This document shows, in pieces, positions 34,204 through 43,241 of a stretch of 64,000 nt of DNA. Position 1 is the first letter of the stretch. The number at the start of each line of letters is the position of its first letter. A program made the position numbers and the translations under genes. The stretch is taken from assembly GCA_902799765.1 (NCBI GenBank), contig CADCBZ010000012.1:62001-126000 (forward strand), in the 5' to 3' direction. Under the pieces are notes generated by a model. It was given only the letters and a program-made list of their open reading frames with translations, had not been told where the DNA came from and did no database searches. The DNA is from an uncultured Prevotellaceae bacterium (lineage in GTDB: Bacteria > Bacteroidota > Bacteroidia > Bacteroidales > Bacteroidaceae).

Positions 34204-35376
34204 TTAATAGGTCAATCCAAATTGCCAGAGAGGGATGATGTTGCCATAGCCTGTTTCTATGTCATCTTTAACAACATAGCCTTGGGCCGCATCTTGTATC
34301 TGCTTCTGCTTTTTCTTCTTGCCGCCCACCTCAAAGGTCTTTCCGTCTATTTCGAAATCGCTAATACGTGAACTGATGACATCTGTCTTGACACGCATCT
34401 GGTTATAAAAGAAAGTCTCGCGAATACTGCCAATATCGGCGCTTTCATGCCCAAGAAGATAGGCAAGATTCGTATTGTCAAGATAGACTTTCTCAACCTT
34501 CCCTAAGCCACGTATGCCGCCTGTATCGTCACGCAGTTGCTCTATCATACCAGCCTGTTCCATATAAAGGAAGTAGTCTGGCAGCACATTACGACTGACA
34601 CCTATCACTGTGGCCAATGATTCCATGACAGGCTTGAAAGGAACACTCTGTGCTATAACGGCTAGCAGCTTTTTCAGTTTTCTACCAGTAGAGGCGTTCA
34701 TATTCGCATATTGGGGAATGTCTACCTCCATTGTCTGGTTGATGACCTGACGCAAGCGCATTTCATAGTTGCCCTCATTTGCAAATGGGTAGTAGCCATT
34801 CTTCAGATAGTCCTTGAAGAAGGGTAGAGGATGACTGACGGCATCAAGTTTTGCCTTTTGCTCCAAGATTTCGTTGATGGAATATATTGGTGCAGTTATG
34901 TTATGAAACAATGCCAAGTATTCCCTGAACGAGAGTCCTTGCATGGTGAATATCAGAGCACGTCTGCTTAGGTCGGATACGCCTTTTGTGATATCAAGTA
35001 TGGAAGAACCTGTGAATCCTACCTTTAAGTCAGGATGAGAATCGTATATGAGTTTCAACTCTCGTGACCAGTTCTCATATTTATGAATTTCGTCGATGAA
35101 TATCTGCTCTCCACCGTCTTTGACGAATTCATCTACAGTGTCGATGAGGGTGTGGGTTGAGAAATACAGATGATCAGCAGCGACATAGAGCATGTGCCGC
35201 TTGTCTCTGTTCTCCTTGATATACTGAAGAATCATTGTTGTCTTTCCTACACCACGTGGGCCAACAAGTCCGAACATTCTAGACTCCCAACTCACTCGGT
35301 CATACATATATCTATGGAATGTTGAAGTGGTTAGCTTCAATTGACTCTCCATGAATTCAATCAGTGAAATATCCAT
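34204..35376 (-). CDS. AAA ATPase with DUF4143-type C-terminal domain
   Basis: A 390-residue ATP-binding protein of the family found in many copies in Bacteroidota genomes. Walker A GLVGPRGVGKTTM (about residues 37-49), Walker B EQIFIDEIHKY (about residues 92-102), then the arginine-sensor stretch GFTGSSILDITKG. The C-terminal half (from LPDYFLYMEQAGMIE) matches DUF4143, a nuclease-like fold, though the function of the family is not known. Start ATG 35376 was chosen because a -7 box and two operator-like palindromes lie just upstream; the in-frame ATG at 35520 would include them. Confidence 0.83.
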   Translation of the reverse strand: MDISLIEFMESQLKLTTSTFHRYMYDRVSWESRMFGLVGPRGVGKTTMILQYIKENRDKRHMLYVAADHLYFSTHTLIDTVDEFVKDGGEQIFIDEIHKYENWSRELKLIYDSHPDLKVGFTGSSILDITKGVSDLSRRALIFTMQGLSFREYLALFHNITAPIYSINEILEQKAKLDAVSHPLPFFKDYLKNGYYPFANEGNYEMRLRQVINQTMEVDIPQYANMNASTGRKLKKLLAVIAQSVPFKPVMESLATVIGVSRNVLPDYFLYMEQAGMIEQLRDDTGGIRGLGKVEKVYLDNTNLAYLLGHESADIGSIRETFFYNQMRVKTDVISSRISDFEIDGKTFEVGGKKKKQKQIQDAAQGYVVKDDIETGYGNIIPLWQFGLTY

Positions 35377-35395
35377 AATCGTTATATTTTTGCTG

Positions 35396-35403
35396 CAAAG
35401 ATA
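35396..35403 (-). promoter_or_regulatory. -7 box of the AAA ATPase gene
   Basis: TATCTTTG on the minus strand (complement of 35396-35403), 19 bases before the start codon. The expected -33 position falls at about 35423, within the first TGCACT palindrome, so a protein bound there would block the promoter. Confidence 0.65.
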
Positions 35404-35410
35404 ATAAAAT

Positions 35411-35460
35411 TGCACTAAAGTAGTGCATAAAATAAGAGAAAAATGCACTATGGCAGTGCA
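35411..35460. promoter_or_regulatory. Pair of TGCACTA-N3-[TC]AGTGCA operator palindromes
   Basis: TGCACTAAAGTAGTGCA (35411-35427) is a perfect palindrome apart from its 3-base centre; TGCACTATGGCAGTGCA (35444-35460) is the same with one change. The centres are 33 bp apart, about three helix turns. A further half-site TGCACT lies at 35495-35500. Together they span the promoter of the AAA ATPase gene and suggest repression by a dimeric regulator. Confidence 0.75.
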
Positions 35461-35538
35461 AATTAACGATTTTTGGCTGAAAACCCATGAAAAATGCACT
35501 TTTCTTGTATTTCCTGCCAATAGGTGGTGGAAATTTTG

Positions 35539-35546
35539 TAATTTTG
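35539..35546 (+). promoter_or_regulatory. -7 box of the HU-like gene
   Basis: TAATTTTG, 19 bases before ATG 35566. No clear -33 box. Confidence 0.55.
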
Positions 35547-35565
35547 CAGCATCATTTGAACATCT

Positions 35566-35964
35566 ATGAGATACAGAATAAAGAAAGAAACTAAGCCGAC
35601 TTTACCTACATACGGCAAATATAAGGCAGTGGCAGTGCATTATCAGACCATTGACAGTCGTCAGATTGCTGAAGAGGCAACCAGAGGAATGACCATCAGT
35701 GCTGGTGTGCTTGAAGGCATCTTGATGAATGTGGCTGAAGTGGTGAGACGTCATCTGCGCAATGGTGACAAGGTGCGCCTGAAGGATATCGGTCTGCTGA
35801 AACTGGAGATCGAGAGTGAGAAGGTGGATAACCTCAAGGACTTCCGCGCCAAGAAACATATCCGAGGTGTGCGTCTGCATCTGATCCCTGAAAGCTATGA
35901 AGGTTCCCAAGAGCTCTACAAAGACATCACTTTCGAGAAAGATCGCAACTACGTGGAGGAATAA
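35566..35964 (+). CDS. HU/IHF-like DNA-binding protein
   Basis: A 132-residue HU-related protein of the divergent Bacteroidales type. The region RQIAEEATRGMTISAGVLEG, then VVRRHLRNGDKVRLKDIGLL is the HU-like helical core and beta-saddle start. The N-terminal extension MRYRIKKETKPTLPTYGKYK is typical of the group. Probably a nucleoid or mobile-element-associated protein. A deletion remnant of a near-identical gene lies at 9473-9535, so copies of this gene have moved or duplicated. Confidence 0.85.
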   Translation: MRYRIKKETKPTLPTYGKYKAVAVHYQTIDSRQIAEEATRGMTISAGVLEGILMNVAEVVRRHLRNGDKVRLKDIGLLKLEIESEKVDNLKDFRAKKHIRGVRLHLIPESYEGSQELYKDITFEKDRNYVEE

Positions 35965-36047
35965 CAACCAAAACAATATAGAGATCGTGGAATTGTTAAG
36001 AAAAAGGTAGGTTTTCATATTAATTTGAAAGAAAATGGCGTTTTTCT

Positions 36048-36078
36048 TTTGCTATTTGCCATATTTATATTACTTTTG
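36048..36078 (+). promoter_or_regulatory. Promoter of the 2-oxoacid:ferredoxin oxidoreductase operon
   Basis: TTTG (36048-36051), exactly 19 bases, TACTTTTG (36071-36078); a textbook Bacteroidota promoter 39 bases before ATG 36118. Confidence 0.8.
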
Positions 36079-36117
36079 CAGCCAATTTAGAAATTAATGC
36101 ATTAATTACAGGATAAT

Positions 36118-36348
36118 ATGGCAAAAATGAAAGGCGCCATTGTGGTGGATACTGAGCGTTGCAAGGGATGTCAGCTTTGCATCATCGCCTGCCCTCAGAA
36201 AGTCATCGCCTTGGCCAACAAAGTGAATCTGCATGGTTATCCCTATGTGGAGGCTGTCAATGAGGAAGCCTGTGTGGGCTGTGCCTCATGTGGCATCGTC
36301 TGCCCTGACGGATGTATCACCGTGTATCGTAAAAAAGTGGAGGAATAA
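36118..36348 (+). CDS. vorD: Ferredoxin subunit of a 2-oxoacid:ferredoxin oxidoreductase
   Basis: A 76-residue 2[4Fe-4S] ferredoxin. Both clusters' motifs are visible: CKGCQLCIIACP (about residues 18-29) and CVGCASCGIVCP. It is the delta subunit, passing electrons from the thiamine-pyrophosphate centre to ferredoxin. First gene of the operon, three bases before vorB. The substrate range (branched-chain 2-oxoacid, 2-oxoglutarate or pyruvate) cannot be read from this subunit. Confidence 0.88.
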   Translation: MAKMKGAIVVDTERCKGCQLCIIACPQKVIALANKVNLHGYPYVEAVNEEACVGCASCGIVCPDGCITVYRKKVEE

Positions 36349-36351
36349 GCT

Positions 36352-37376
36352 ATGGCTGAAGAAAAGAAAGAAGTTGTGTTGATGAAAGGCAACGAGGCAA
36401 TTGCCCACGCTGCTATTCGTTGCGGATGCGACGGCTATTTCGGCTATCCTATTACTCCGCAGAGTGAAGTGATTGAGTGGCTTCGATTTACATGGTCTAT
36501 GGTGCTGCTGGAGCCGGTAAGCGTGCGATGACCTCATCGTCATCTCCTGGTATCGCCCTGATGCAGGAGGGCATCACCTACATGGCTGGTGCCGAGGTGC
36601 CTGGCGTGTTTGTGAATGTGCAGCGTGGCGGTCCTGGTCTGGGAACGATCCAGCCTTCGCAGGGAGACTATTTCCAGGCTACCCGTGGTGGTGGTAATGG
36701 CGACTATAAGGTGATCGTGCTGGCTCCCTCTTCTGTTCAGGAGATGGCAGATTTCGTCGATCTCGCTTTTGAGTTGGCCTTCAAGTATCGCAACCCAGCC
36801 ATGATTCTTTCTGATGGTGTCATCGGACAGATGATGGAGAAGGTGGTGCTGCCCCCGTTCAAGCCCCGTCGTACGGACGAGGAGGTGATCAAGCAGTGTC
36901 CTTGGGCTTCTACTGGTAAGCCGAAGGGTGGTCGTGAGCGTGTGGTGATTACCTCGCTCGAGTTGAAACCTGAGATCATGGAGCAGCGTAACATCGCCCT
37001 CCAGGAGAAATATGCGAAGATTCAGGAGAACGAGGTTCGCTATGAAGAGCAGCTGATGGACGATGCAGAGTATGCTATCGTAGCCTTCGGTTCTGCTGCC
37101 CGTATCGCAGAGAAGAGCGTAGAGATTGCCCGTGAGCAGGGTATCAAGGTCGGCCTGTTCCGTCCTATCACACTGTTCCCATTCCCCACGAAGCAGATTG
37201 AGGCTTTGTCGAAGAAGGTGAAGGGTATCCTCGTGGCTGAGATCAACGCTGGTCAGATGGTACAGGATGTTCGCCTCGCTGTGAATGGTGTTGTGCCCGT
37301 TGAGCAGTTCGGTCGTCTGGGTGGTATCGTGCCCGATCCCGAGGAGATTGTTGAAGCTTTAAAGAAGGTCATGTAA
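36352..37376 (+). pseudogene. vorB: Alpha subunit of 2-oxoacid:ferredoxin oxidoreductase, broken by an internal deletion
   Basis: The N-terminal part starts at ATG 36352 and contains [16 protein letters not shown] and [14 protein letters not shown], but ends at a TGA at 36529-36531. From about 36477 the remainder of the protein is intact in another frame ([20 protein letters not shown] onward to the normal C-terminus). In the family about 22 residues normally separate VIEW from the ASIYM block; here they are missing and the frame changes, so about 64-65 bases have been lost near 36472-36480. The downstream part can only be read as a gene with a GTG start that is not natural. Either a recent mutation or an assembly error. 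Confidence 0.75.
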
Positions 37377-37379
37377 GTT

Positions 37380-38150
37380 ATGGATAGAAATCAAATAATT
37401 AGTCCAGAGAATATCGTCTGCAAGAAGCCGACGCTGATGAACGACAATAACATGCACTACTGCCCAGGCTGTAGTCACGGTGTGGTGCATAAGCTCATTG
37501 CCGAAGTCATCGAGGAAATGGGTATGGAGGATAAGGCCGTAGGTGTATCGCCTGTAGGTTGTGCCGTCTTCGCGTACAATTATATAGATATAGACTGGCA
37601 GGAGGCTGCCCATGGTAGAGCACCTGCATTGGCTACTGGTATCAAGCGCTGCTGGCCTGACCGTCTGGTATTCACCTATCAGGGTGATGGTGACTTGGCT
37701 TGTATCGGTACTTGTGAGACCATCCACGCCCTGAACCGTGGTGAGAATATCGTGATCATCTTCGTGAACAATGCCATCTATGGTATGACAGGTGGTCAGA
37801 TGGCGCCTACGACCCTGATTGGTCAGAAGACCTCTACCTGTCCTTATGGTCGTGATCCCCAGTTGCATGGTTATCCTCTGAAGATGGCTGATATCGCTGC
37901 TGGTCTGGAGGGTACTTGCTATGTGACTCGTCAGAGTGTAGAGTCTGTAGCCTCTATCAACAAGGCGAAGAAGGCGCTGCGTAAGGCTTTCGAGGCTTCG
38001 ATGGCTGGTAAGGGTAGCTCACTCGTGGAGTTTGTTTCTACCTGTAACAGCGGCTGGAAACTCACACCTGCTAAGGCTAATGAATGGATGAAGGAGAATA
38101 TGTTCCCCTTCTATCCCAAAGGTGACTTAAAAGATACGACAAATGAATGA
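37380..38150 (+). CDS. vorA: Beta (thiamine-pyrophosphate) subunit of 2-oxoacid:ferredoxin oxidoreductase
   Basis: A 256-residue TPP-binding subunit. YCPGCSHGVVHKLI (about residues 23-36), the TPP-magnesium motif GDGDLACIGTCETIHALNRG and IIFVNNAIYGMTGGQ are intact, and the C-terminus has the HGYPLKMADI block of the VOR/KGOR type. With vorB and vorC it oxidatively decarboxylates a 2-oxoacid to acyl-CoA, reducing ferredoxin. It overlaps nothing and lies three bases after vorB. Confidence 0.92.
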   Translation: MDRNQIISPENIVCKKPTLMNDNNMHYCPGCSHGVVHKLIAEVIEEMGMEDKAVGVSPVGCAVFAYNYIDIDWQEAAHGRAPALATGIKRCWPDRLVFTYQGDGDLACIGTCETIHALNRGENIVIIFVNNAIYGMTGGQMAPTTLIGQKTSTCPYGRDPQLHGYPLKMADIAAGLEGTCYVTRQSVESVASINKAKKALRKAFEASMAGKGSSLVEFVSTCNSGWKLTPAKANEWMKENMFPFYPKGDLKDTTNE

Positions 38151-38220
38151 TTGAGCAAACCGAATGCAGAGAGCTCGCTCTATGCTGAGGTGCAGCCAAT
38201 TATGCATAAAATGCAATTTT

Positions 38221-38766
38221 ATGAAAAAGGAGATAATTATTTCAGGTTTCGGAGGTCAGGGCGTGCTCTCAATGGGTAAGATTCTGGCCTATTCAGGACT
38301 GATGGAGGATAAAGAGGTGACTTGGATGCCTGCATACGGACCTGAGCAGCGTGGTGGTACTGCCAACGTGACGGTGATTGTGAGTGATGAGCGTATTTCT
38401 TCACCCATCCTCAGCAAGTATGATATTGCCGTGGTGCTGAACCAGCCTTCACTTGAGAAGTTCGAGCCGAAGATCAAACCTGGTGGTATCCTGATCTACG
38501 ATGGCTTTGGTATCATCAACAAACCTACGCGTAAGGACATCACCATCTACGAGATCAATGCGATGGACAAGGCTGCCGAGATGAAAAACGGTAAGGTGTT
38601 CAACATGATCGTACTGGGTGGTCTGCTGAAGGTGGCTCCTGTGGTGAGTGACAAGGGTGTGGAGAAGGCACTCTTCAAGACACTGCCAGAGCGTCACCAT
38701 TCGCTGATTCCTCTGAATATGGAGGCCCTGAAAGAAGGAGCAAAGATCATTGAGGAAGTGAAATAA
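38221..38766 (+). CDS. vorC: Gamma subunit of 2-oxoacid:ferredoxin oxidoreductase
   Basis: A 181-residue subunit with the family start IIISGFGGQGVLSMGKILAY and the conserved MPAYGPEQRGGTANVTVIVS. Start ATG 38221 is preferred over an in-frame ATG at 38164 because the family begins there and AAAAATG-type spacing is normal. Last gene of the operon, ended by a strong hairpin. Confidence 0.92.
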   Translation: MKKEIIISGFGGQGVLSMGKILAYSGLMEDKEVTWMPAYGPEQRGGTANVTVIVSDERISSPILSKYDIAVVLNQPSLEKFEPKIKPGGILIYDGFGIINKPTRKDITIYEINAMDKAAEMKNGKVFNMIVLGGLLKVAPVVSDKGVEKALFKTLPERHHSLIPLNMEALKEGAKIIEEVK

Positions 38767-38771
38767 ATGAT

Positions 38772-38803
38772 AAATCCCCGCCAACTGGCGGGGATTTTCT
38801 TTT
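38772..38803. terminator. Strong Rho-independent terminator between convergent genes
   Basis: AAATCCCCGCC (38772-38782) and GGCGGGGATTT (38787-38797) form a perfect 11-bp stem with an AACT loop, followed by TCTTTTATA. It ends the vor operon; its complementary A-tract serves the GH2 gene on the other strand. Confidence 0.9.
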
Positions 38804-41264
38804 ATATAACCTTGATCGTTGTGGTTGCACTCAGGTGACGAGTCTCGTCTGTTACTTTGAGCGTTAGTGTACCTGCTGTTTTGGCACTGCGAACCACTAC
38901 GACCAACTGACCATTGAAAAGTTTCATCGTAGGCGCCTTGAACGACTCCAGACTGGTAGCATCACCATTGCAGACGGCCTCGAATGAGCCTGCACCTGTG
39001 ACCTCGAATGTCAGTTGGTCATCCGCTTGTGGAATCAGGGTGCCCTCTGCATCTGTCAATGAGACGGTGATAAAGGCAAGATCGTCACCATCGGCTTTGA
39101 ATGATTCATTGGCTGTCCAAGTATCGAAGTGTAGTTTCGCTGGTTTGCCAGCAGTCCTCACCGTCTGTTCACCTGCCTTGTTGCCTTGGGCATCATACAC
39201 GACGACCTTGATTTCGCCTGGCTCGTATTTCACGTTGTTCCAACGCAGACGATAACGGTCCAGCCGCTCCTTAGGATTTTTGGAGATCTTGCCTTGGCTC
39301 TTGCCATTTATGAAGAGCTCGCCTGTGGGATAATCGGTATAGCAGAACACAGGTGTCACCTCTCCGATGCGGTTTCCCTTGTCCTTCTTTGTGAGTCCCC
39401 AACTCCAGTGGGGCAGGAGATGGATAGTATGTGCTTCCTTATTCCAATGGCTCCGATACAGATAGTAACGGTCCTTGGGCAGTCCTGCCAGATCGCAGAT
39501 GCCGAAATAACTACTGCGTGAGGGCCAGTATTCATCATAAGGTGAAGGTTCACCCAGATAGTCGTAGCCTGTCCATACAAACTCACCAATCACCCAGTCT
39601 TTATCATCCTGCCACACCCAGTCATCATCAGGCAGATTACTCCAAGGTGAATACTCCAGATCGTAACTGGAACACTGCCCATCTGCCTTCTCCAGTGCCT
39701 TGGGGTCATAACCAGGTGCCCATGAGGCAAAACGGGAGTTGTCGTCAGGTACTACAGGGAACTTATAGACGCCACGTGAACTGACTGTTGAGGCTGTCTC
39801 TGAACCCAACAAGAATCCCTGTGGCAATTGCTTGATATTGTTGTCATACTTATGTACGCGATAGTTGAAACCTGGCACATCCATCAGTTTGGCCACACCA
39901 CTCTCAATAGAAGCCTCGGCATGATCGAGACCCTGCGTGACATAACGGGTGGAATCGAGATTATGACAGGCTTGCTGCAGTTTTTCTGAGAGTTCCTTGC
40001 CTTCGGCACTGCCCTGTTCAGGAATCTCGTTGCCGATGCTCCACATGATGATGCTGGGATGGTTGCGGTTGGCCAGGATAAGATGCTCGATGTCCTTATA
40101 CCACCAGTCATCGAAGAAACGGGCATAACCGTTTTTACACTTAGGATATTTCCACATATCAAAACTCTCAGCCATCACCATCATGCCAAGTGAATCGCAG
40201 ATGTCCATCTGCATCTGTGAGGGCATGTTATGCGAGGTACGGATGGCGTCGCAGCCCATCTCCTTCATCATCTTGATCTGACGGATGAGGGCAGACTTGT
40301 TGATGGCAGCACCCAACGGACCGAGGTCGTGATGCAGACAAACGCCCTTTATCTTTCGAGTGACGCCGTTCAGTTGGAATCCACCTTCCTTGGATACTTT
40401 GACCGTGCGGATACCGAACTTCTGAGTGATCTGATCCATCAGTTGTCCGTTCTTGGTGTATTTGATGACGGCATTATATAAATAAGGTGTCTCAGGTGTC
40501 CAAAGGTGGGGATTCTCGACATTAAAAGTCAGATACACCGCACCACCATCACTCAGTTCTGAATCATGCTGTCGGCCTACAATCCGTCCGTCGGCATCGC
40601 GCAGCTCTACTTCAATGTCTTGCCCATCTCCCAGATCGCTGCCGATACCTGCCATCATATCGATGGTGGCTTTGTTGCCATCAATGAAAGTGGTGCGGAT
40701 ATAGGTCATCCAGGGGTCGAGATAATGATTACCAGTGGTGATCAGTTTTACTGGGCGATAGATGCCGGCACCAGGATACCAACGAGAACTCTCATCGACG
40801 TTCTTGAGATGCACTTCGAGCAGGTTGTCGCTACGCTTCATCGGGCCAGAGATATCAACGCGGAAGGTGTTATAACCATAAGCCCATTCACCAACGAGTT
40901 CTCCATTCAGATAGACCTTGGGTTCTGCCATCGCTCCATCAAAAAGCAGTTCGGCATGGGTGCAACCCTCTGGAATCGTGATGGTGCGCTTGTAATAGCC
41001 TTCACCAATCCAGGGTAGGGCACCAGAGCGACCACTTTTCTCGGTGGCTTCCGTCTCACCATTTTGTTCGATAGCCACATTCTGCAGATCCCACTTCTTA
41101 TCGAAGGGGCCGGCGATGGCCCAGTCGTGAGGCACACGCACGGTTTGCCACGTCTGCTGATCCCGTGAGAAGCTCCAATCATCGGTGAGGATCGTCTCCT
41201 GACGGGGCTGTGCCAACGCTGTTAAACTGACCGTTAGAAATACTGTTAGTAGATTCGCTTTCAT
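38802..41264 (-). CDS. Secreted beta-galactosidase-like GH2 enzyme
   Basis: An 820-residue exported glycoside hydrolase. Signal peptide MKANLLTVFLTVSLTALA, then the sugar-binding domain (VPHDWAIAGPFD and YKRTITIPEG), an Ig-like domain, and the GH2 TIM barrel with the acid/base Glu in WSIGNEIPEQG and the nucleophile in GEFVWTGYDYLGEPSPYDEY. C-terminal DUF4982 and Big-like domains follow (from RSHWNKEAHTIHLLPHWSW). It probably removes galactose from glycans in the periplasm or on the surface. It is divergent from the ilv operon with its own intergenic region. Confidence 0.9.
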   Translation of the reverse strand: MKANLLTVFLTVSLTALAQPRQETILTDDWSFSRDQQTWQTVRVPHDWAIAGPFDKKWDLQNVAIEQNGETEATEKSGRSGALPWIGEGYYKRTITIPEGCTHAELLFDGAMAEPKVYLNGELVGEWAYGYNTFRVDISGPMKRSDNLLEVHLKNVDESSRWYPGAGIYRPVKLITTGNHYLDPWMTYIRTTFIDGNKATIDMMAGIGSDLGDGQDIEVELRDADGRIVGRQHDSELSDGGAVYLTFNVENPHLWTPETPYLYNAVIKYTKNGQLMDQITQKFGIRTVKVSKEGGFQLNGVTRKIKGVCLHHDLGPLGAAINKSALIRQIKMMKEMGCDAIRTSHNMPSQMQMDICDSLGMMVMAESFDMWKYPKCKNGYARFFDDWWYKDIEHLILANRNHPSIIMWSIGNEIPEQGSAEGKELSEKLQQACHNLDSTRYVTQGLDHAEASIESGVAKLMDVPGFNYRVHKYDNNIKQLPQGFLLGSETASTVSSRGVYKFPVVPDDNSRFASWAPGYDPKALEKADGQCSSYDLEYSPWSNLPDDDWVWQDDKDWVIGEFVWTGYDYLGEPSPYDEYWPSRSSYFGICDLAGLPKDRYYLYRSHWNKEAHTIHLLPHWSWGLTKKDKGNRIGEVTPVFCYTDYPTGELFINGKSQGKISKNPKERLDRYRLRWNNVKYEPGEIKVVVYDAQGNKAGEQTVRTAGKPAKLHFDTWTANESFKADGDDLAFITVSLTDAEGTLIPQADDQLTFEVTGAGSFEAVCNGDATSLESFKAPTMKLFNGQLVVVVRSAKTAGTLTLKVTDETRHLSATTTIKVI

Positions 41265-41324
41265 TTTAGAATGTATTTAGTTGTTATTATTTTGGTGCAA
41301 AAATACGAAAAAATCCCGAAATAG

Positions 41325-41355
41325 TTGGCTAATTGGCAGAATTAATGTATTTTTG
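41325..41355 (+). promoter_or_regulatory. Promoter of the ilvDBN operon
   Basis: TTG (41325-41327), a 20-base spacer and TATTTTTG (41348-41355), 34 bases before ATG 41389. A CAAAAATA at 41298-41305 is a -7 match for the divergent GH2 gene, so the two promoters share the 41265-41388 interval. Confidence 0.7.
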
Positions 41356-41388
41356 CACCTAATTTCCAAGAATTAAATACTTTACGAT

Positions 41389-43203
41389 ATGAAGGATTCA
41401 TATAAACATCAGTTGAGAAGTGCTGTCTGCACCGAAGGTAGAAGAATGGCTGGTGCCCGTGCCCTTTGGGTGGCTACAGGCATGAAACATGAGCAGTTTG
41501 GCAAACCCATCATTGCCATCGTTAACTCATTCACCCAGTTCGTACCAGGTCATACCCATCTGCATGAGATAGGGCAGATTGTACGGGAAGAGATTGAGAA
41601 GATGGGCTGCTATGCGGCAGAGTTTAATACGATTGCCATCGACGATGGTATCGCCATGGGTCACGATGGTATGCTGTATTCGCTGCCTTCACGTGACATC
41701 ATTGCCGACTCTGTAGAATATATGGTCAATGCCCACAAGGCTGATGCGATGATCTGCATCTCCAACTGTGATAAAGTAACCCCAGGTATGCTGATGGCTT
41801 CCATGCGATTGAACATCCCCACCGTATTCTGCAGTGGTGGTCCGATGGAGGCTGGTCGCTGGCGTGGTGAGAATGCCGACCTGATCACAGCGATGGTAAA
41901 GGGTGCTGATCCTTCTGTCACAGACGAGGAGATGAAGGAGATTGAAGCATGTGCCTGTCCTGGCTGTGGTTCTTGCTCTGGTATGTTCACTGCCAACTCG
42001 ATGAACTCACTCACAGAGGCTATCGGTCTCTCTCTGCCTGGCAATGGTACCATCCTCGCTACCCATGCCAACCGTGTGGAATTGTTCAAGGCTGCAGCCC
42101 GTCAGGTGGTGAAGAATGCCTTTGCCTATTATCAGGATGGTGATGAGAGTGTGCTGCCTCGTAGTATTGCTACCCGTAAGGCTTTCCTGAATGCGATGTC
42201 GCTTGATATTGCGATGGGTGGTTCTACTAATACGGTGCTCCACCTGTTGGCTGTAGCCCAGGAGGCAGGAACTGACTTCACAATGAAGGATATCGATGCG
42301 TTGAGTCGCAAGGTGCCTTGTCTGTGTAAGCTGGCTCCGAACACCCAGAAGTATTCTGTTCAGGAATGTGGTCGTGCCGGTGGTATCCTTGGTATCTTGA
42401 ATGAGCTAAATAAAGGTGGCCTGATTGATGGTTCTGCCGTTCGTGTGGATGGTATGACACTGGCTGAGGCCATGAAGAAATACAGTATTGTTGATGGAAG
42501 CATCGACGCAGAGGCCAACCGTATCTATCAGACGGCTCCAGGTAACCGCTTCTCTACGAAGATGGGTTCGCAGTCGGAAGAGTGGGGCACCCTTGATACC
42601 GATCGTGCCAATGGTTGTATCCGTGACCTCGAACATGCCTATACCAAGGATGGCGGACTGGCTGTGCTCTTTGGTAATATCGCCCAGGATGGCTGTGTGG
42701 TAAAGACGGCAGGTGTGGATGAGAGTCTCTGGCATTTCGAAGGTCCTGCTGTAGTCTTCGACTCTCAGGAAGATGCCTGTGAGGGCATCCTTGGCGGTCA
42801 GGTGAAGAGTGGCGATTGTGTGGTGATTACCCACGAAGGTCCGAAGGGTGGTCCTGGCATGCAGGAGATGCTTTATCCTACCTCTTATATTAAGAGCATG
42901 CATCTTGGTAAGGAGTGTGCTTTGATTACCGATGGCCGTTTCTCTGGTGGTACCAGTGGTCTGAGTATCGGTCATATCTCTCCGGAAGCTGCCAATGGTG
43001 GTAACATCGGTAAGATCAAGGATGGTGACATCATCGTGATCGATATCCCCTCACGCAGTATCAGCGTGAAACTCTCTGACGAGGAACTGGCAGCCCGTCC
43101 GCAGCAGCCTCTGAAGCGCAACCGTGTGGTCTCTAAGGCCCTTCGCGCTTATGCCCAGAGTGTATCATCAGCCGATAAAGGTGGAATCAGGATCATTGAT
43201 TAA
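41389..43203 (+). CDS. ilvD: Dihydroxy-acid dehydratase
   Basis: A 604-residue IlvD: dehydrates 2,3-dihydroxy-isovalerate and 2,3-dihydroxy-3-methylvalerate to the 2-oxoacids of valine and isoleucine. The Fe-S ligand cysteines lie in [11 protein letters not shown] and [18 protein letters not shown], and the C-terminal [20 protein letters not shown] is intact. Full length. First gene of the ilvD-ilvB-ilvN operon; the missing ilvC may be elsewhere. Confidence 0.97.
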   Translation: MKDSYKHQLRSAVCTEGRRMAGARALWVATGMKHEQFGKPIIAIVNSFTQFVPGHTHLHEIGQIVREEIEKMGCYAAEFNTIAIDDGIAMGHDGMLYSLPSRDIIADSVEYMVNAHKADAMICISNCDKVTPGMLMASMRLNIPTVFCSGGPMEAGRWRGENADLITAMVKGADPSVTDEEMKEIEACACPGCGSCSGMFTANSMNSLTEAIGLSLPGNGTILATHANRVELFKAAARQVVKNAFAYYQDGDESVLPRSIATRKAFLNAMSLDIAMGGSTNTVLHLLAVAQEAGTDFTMKDIDALSRKVPCLCKLAPNTQKYSVQECGRAGGILGILNELNKGGLIDGSAVRVDGMTLAEAMKKYSIVDGSIDAEANRIYQTAPGNRFSTKMGSQSEEWGTLDTDRANGCIRDLEHAYTKDGGLAVLFGNIAQDGCVVKTAGVDESLWHFEGPAVVFDSQEDACEGILGGQVKSGDCVVITHEGPKGGPGMQEMLYPTSYIKSMHLGKECALITDGRFSGGTSGLSIGHISPEAANGGNIGKIKDGDIIVIDIPSRSISVKLSDEELAARPQQPLKRNRVVSKALRAYAQSVSSADKGGIRIID

Positions 43204-43241
43204 AGGTAAGAAGGTAAAAAGGTAAGAAAGTAAAAAGATAG
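43204..43241 (+). repeat. Purine-rich short tandem repeat between ilvD and ilvB
   Basis: AGGTAAGAAGGTAAAAAGGTAAGAAAGTAAAAAG is an imperfect direct repeat of AGGTAA[AG]A-type units directly before ATG 43242. It supplies AGG-type ribosome binding sites and could allow slipped-strand changes in the ilvB leader. Confidence 0.5.

Noticed and set aside
36477-37376. Independent 299-residue gene starting at GTG 36477
   Set aside because: It begins in the middle of a conserved domain of the VorB family; the upstream codons of that domain lie in another frame, so this is a broken gene.
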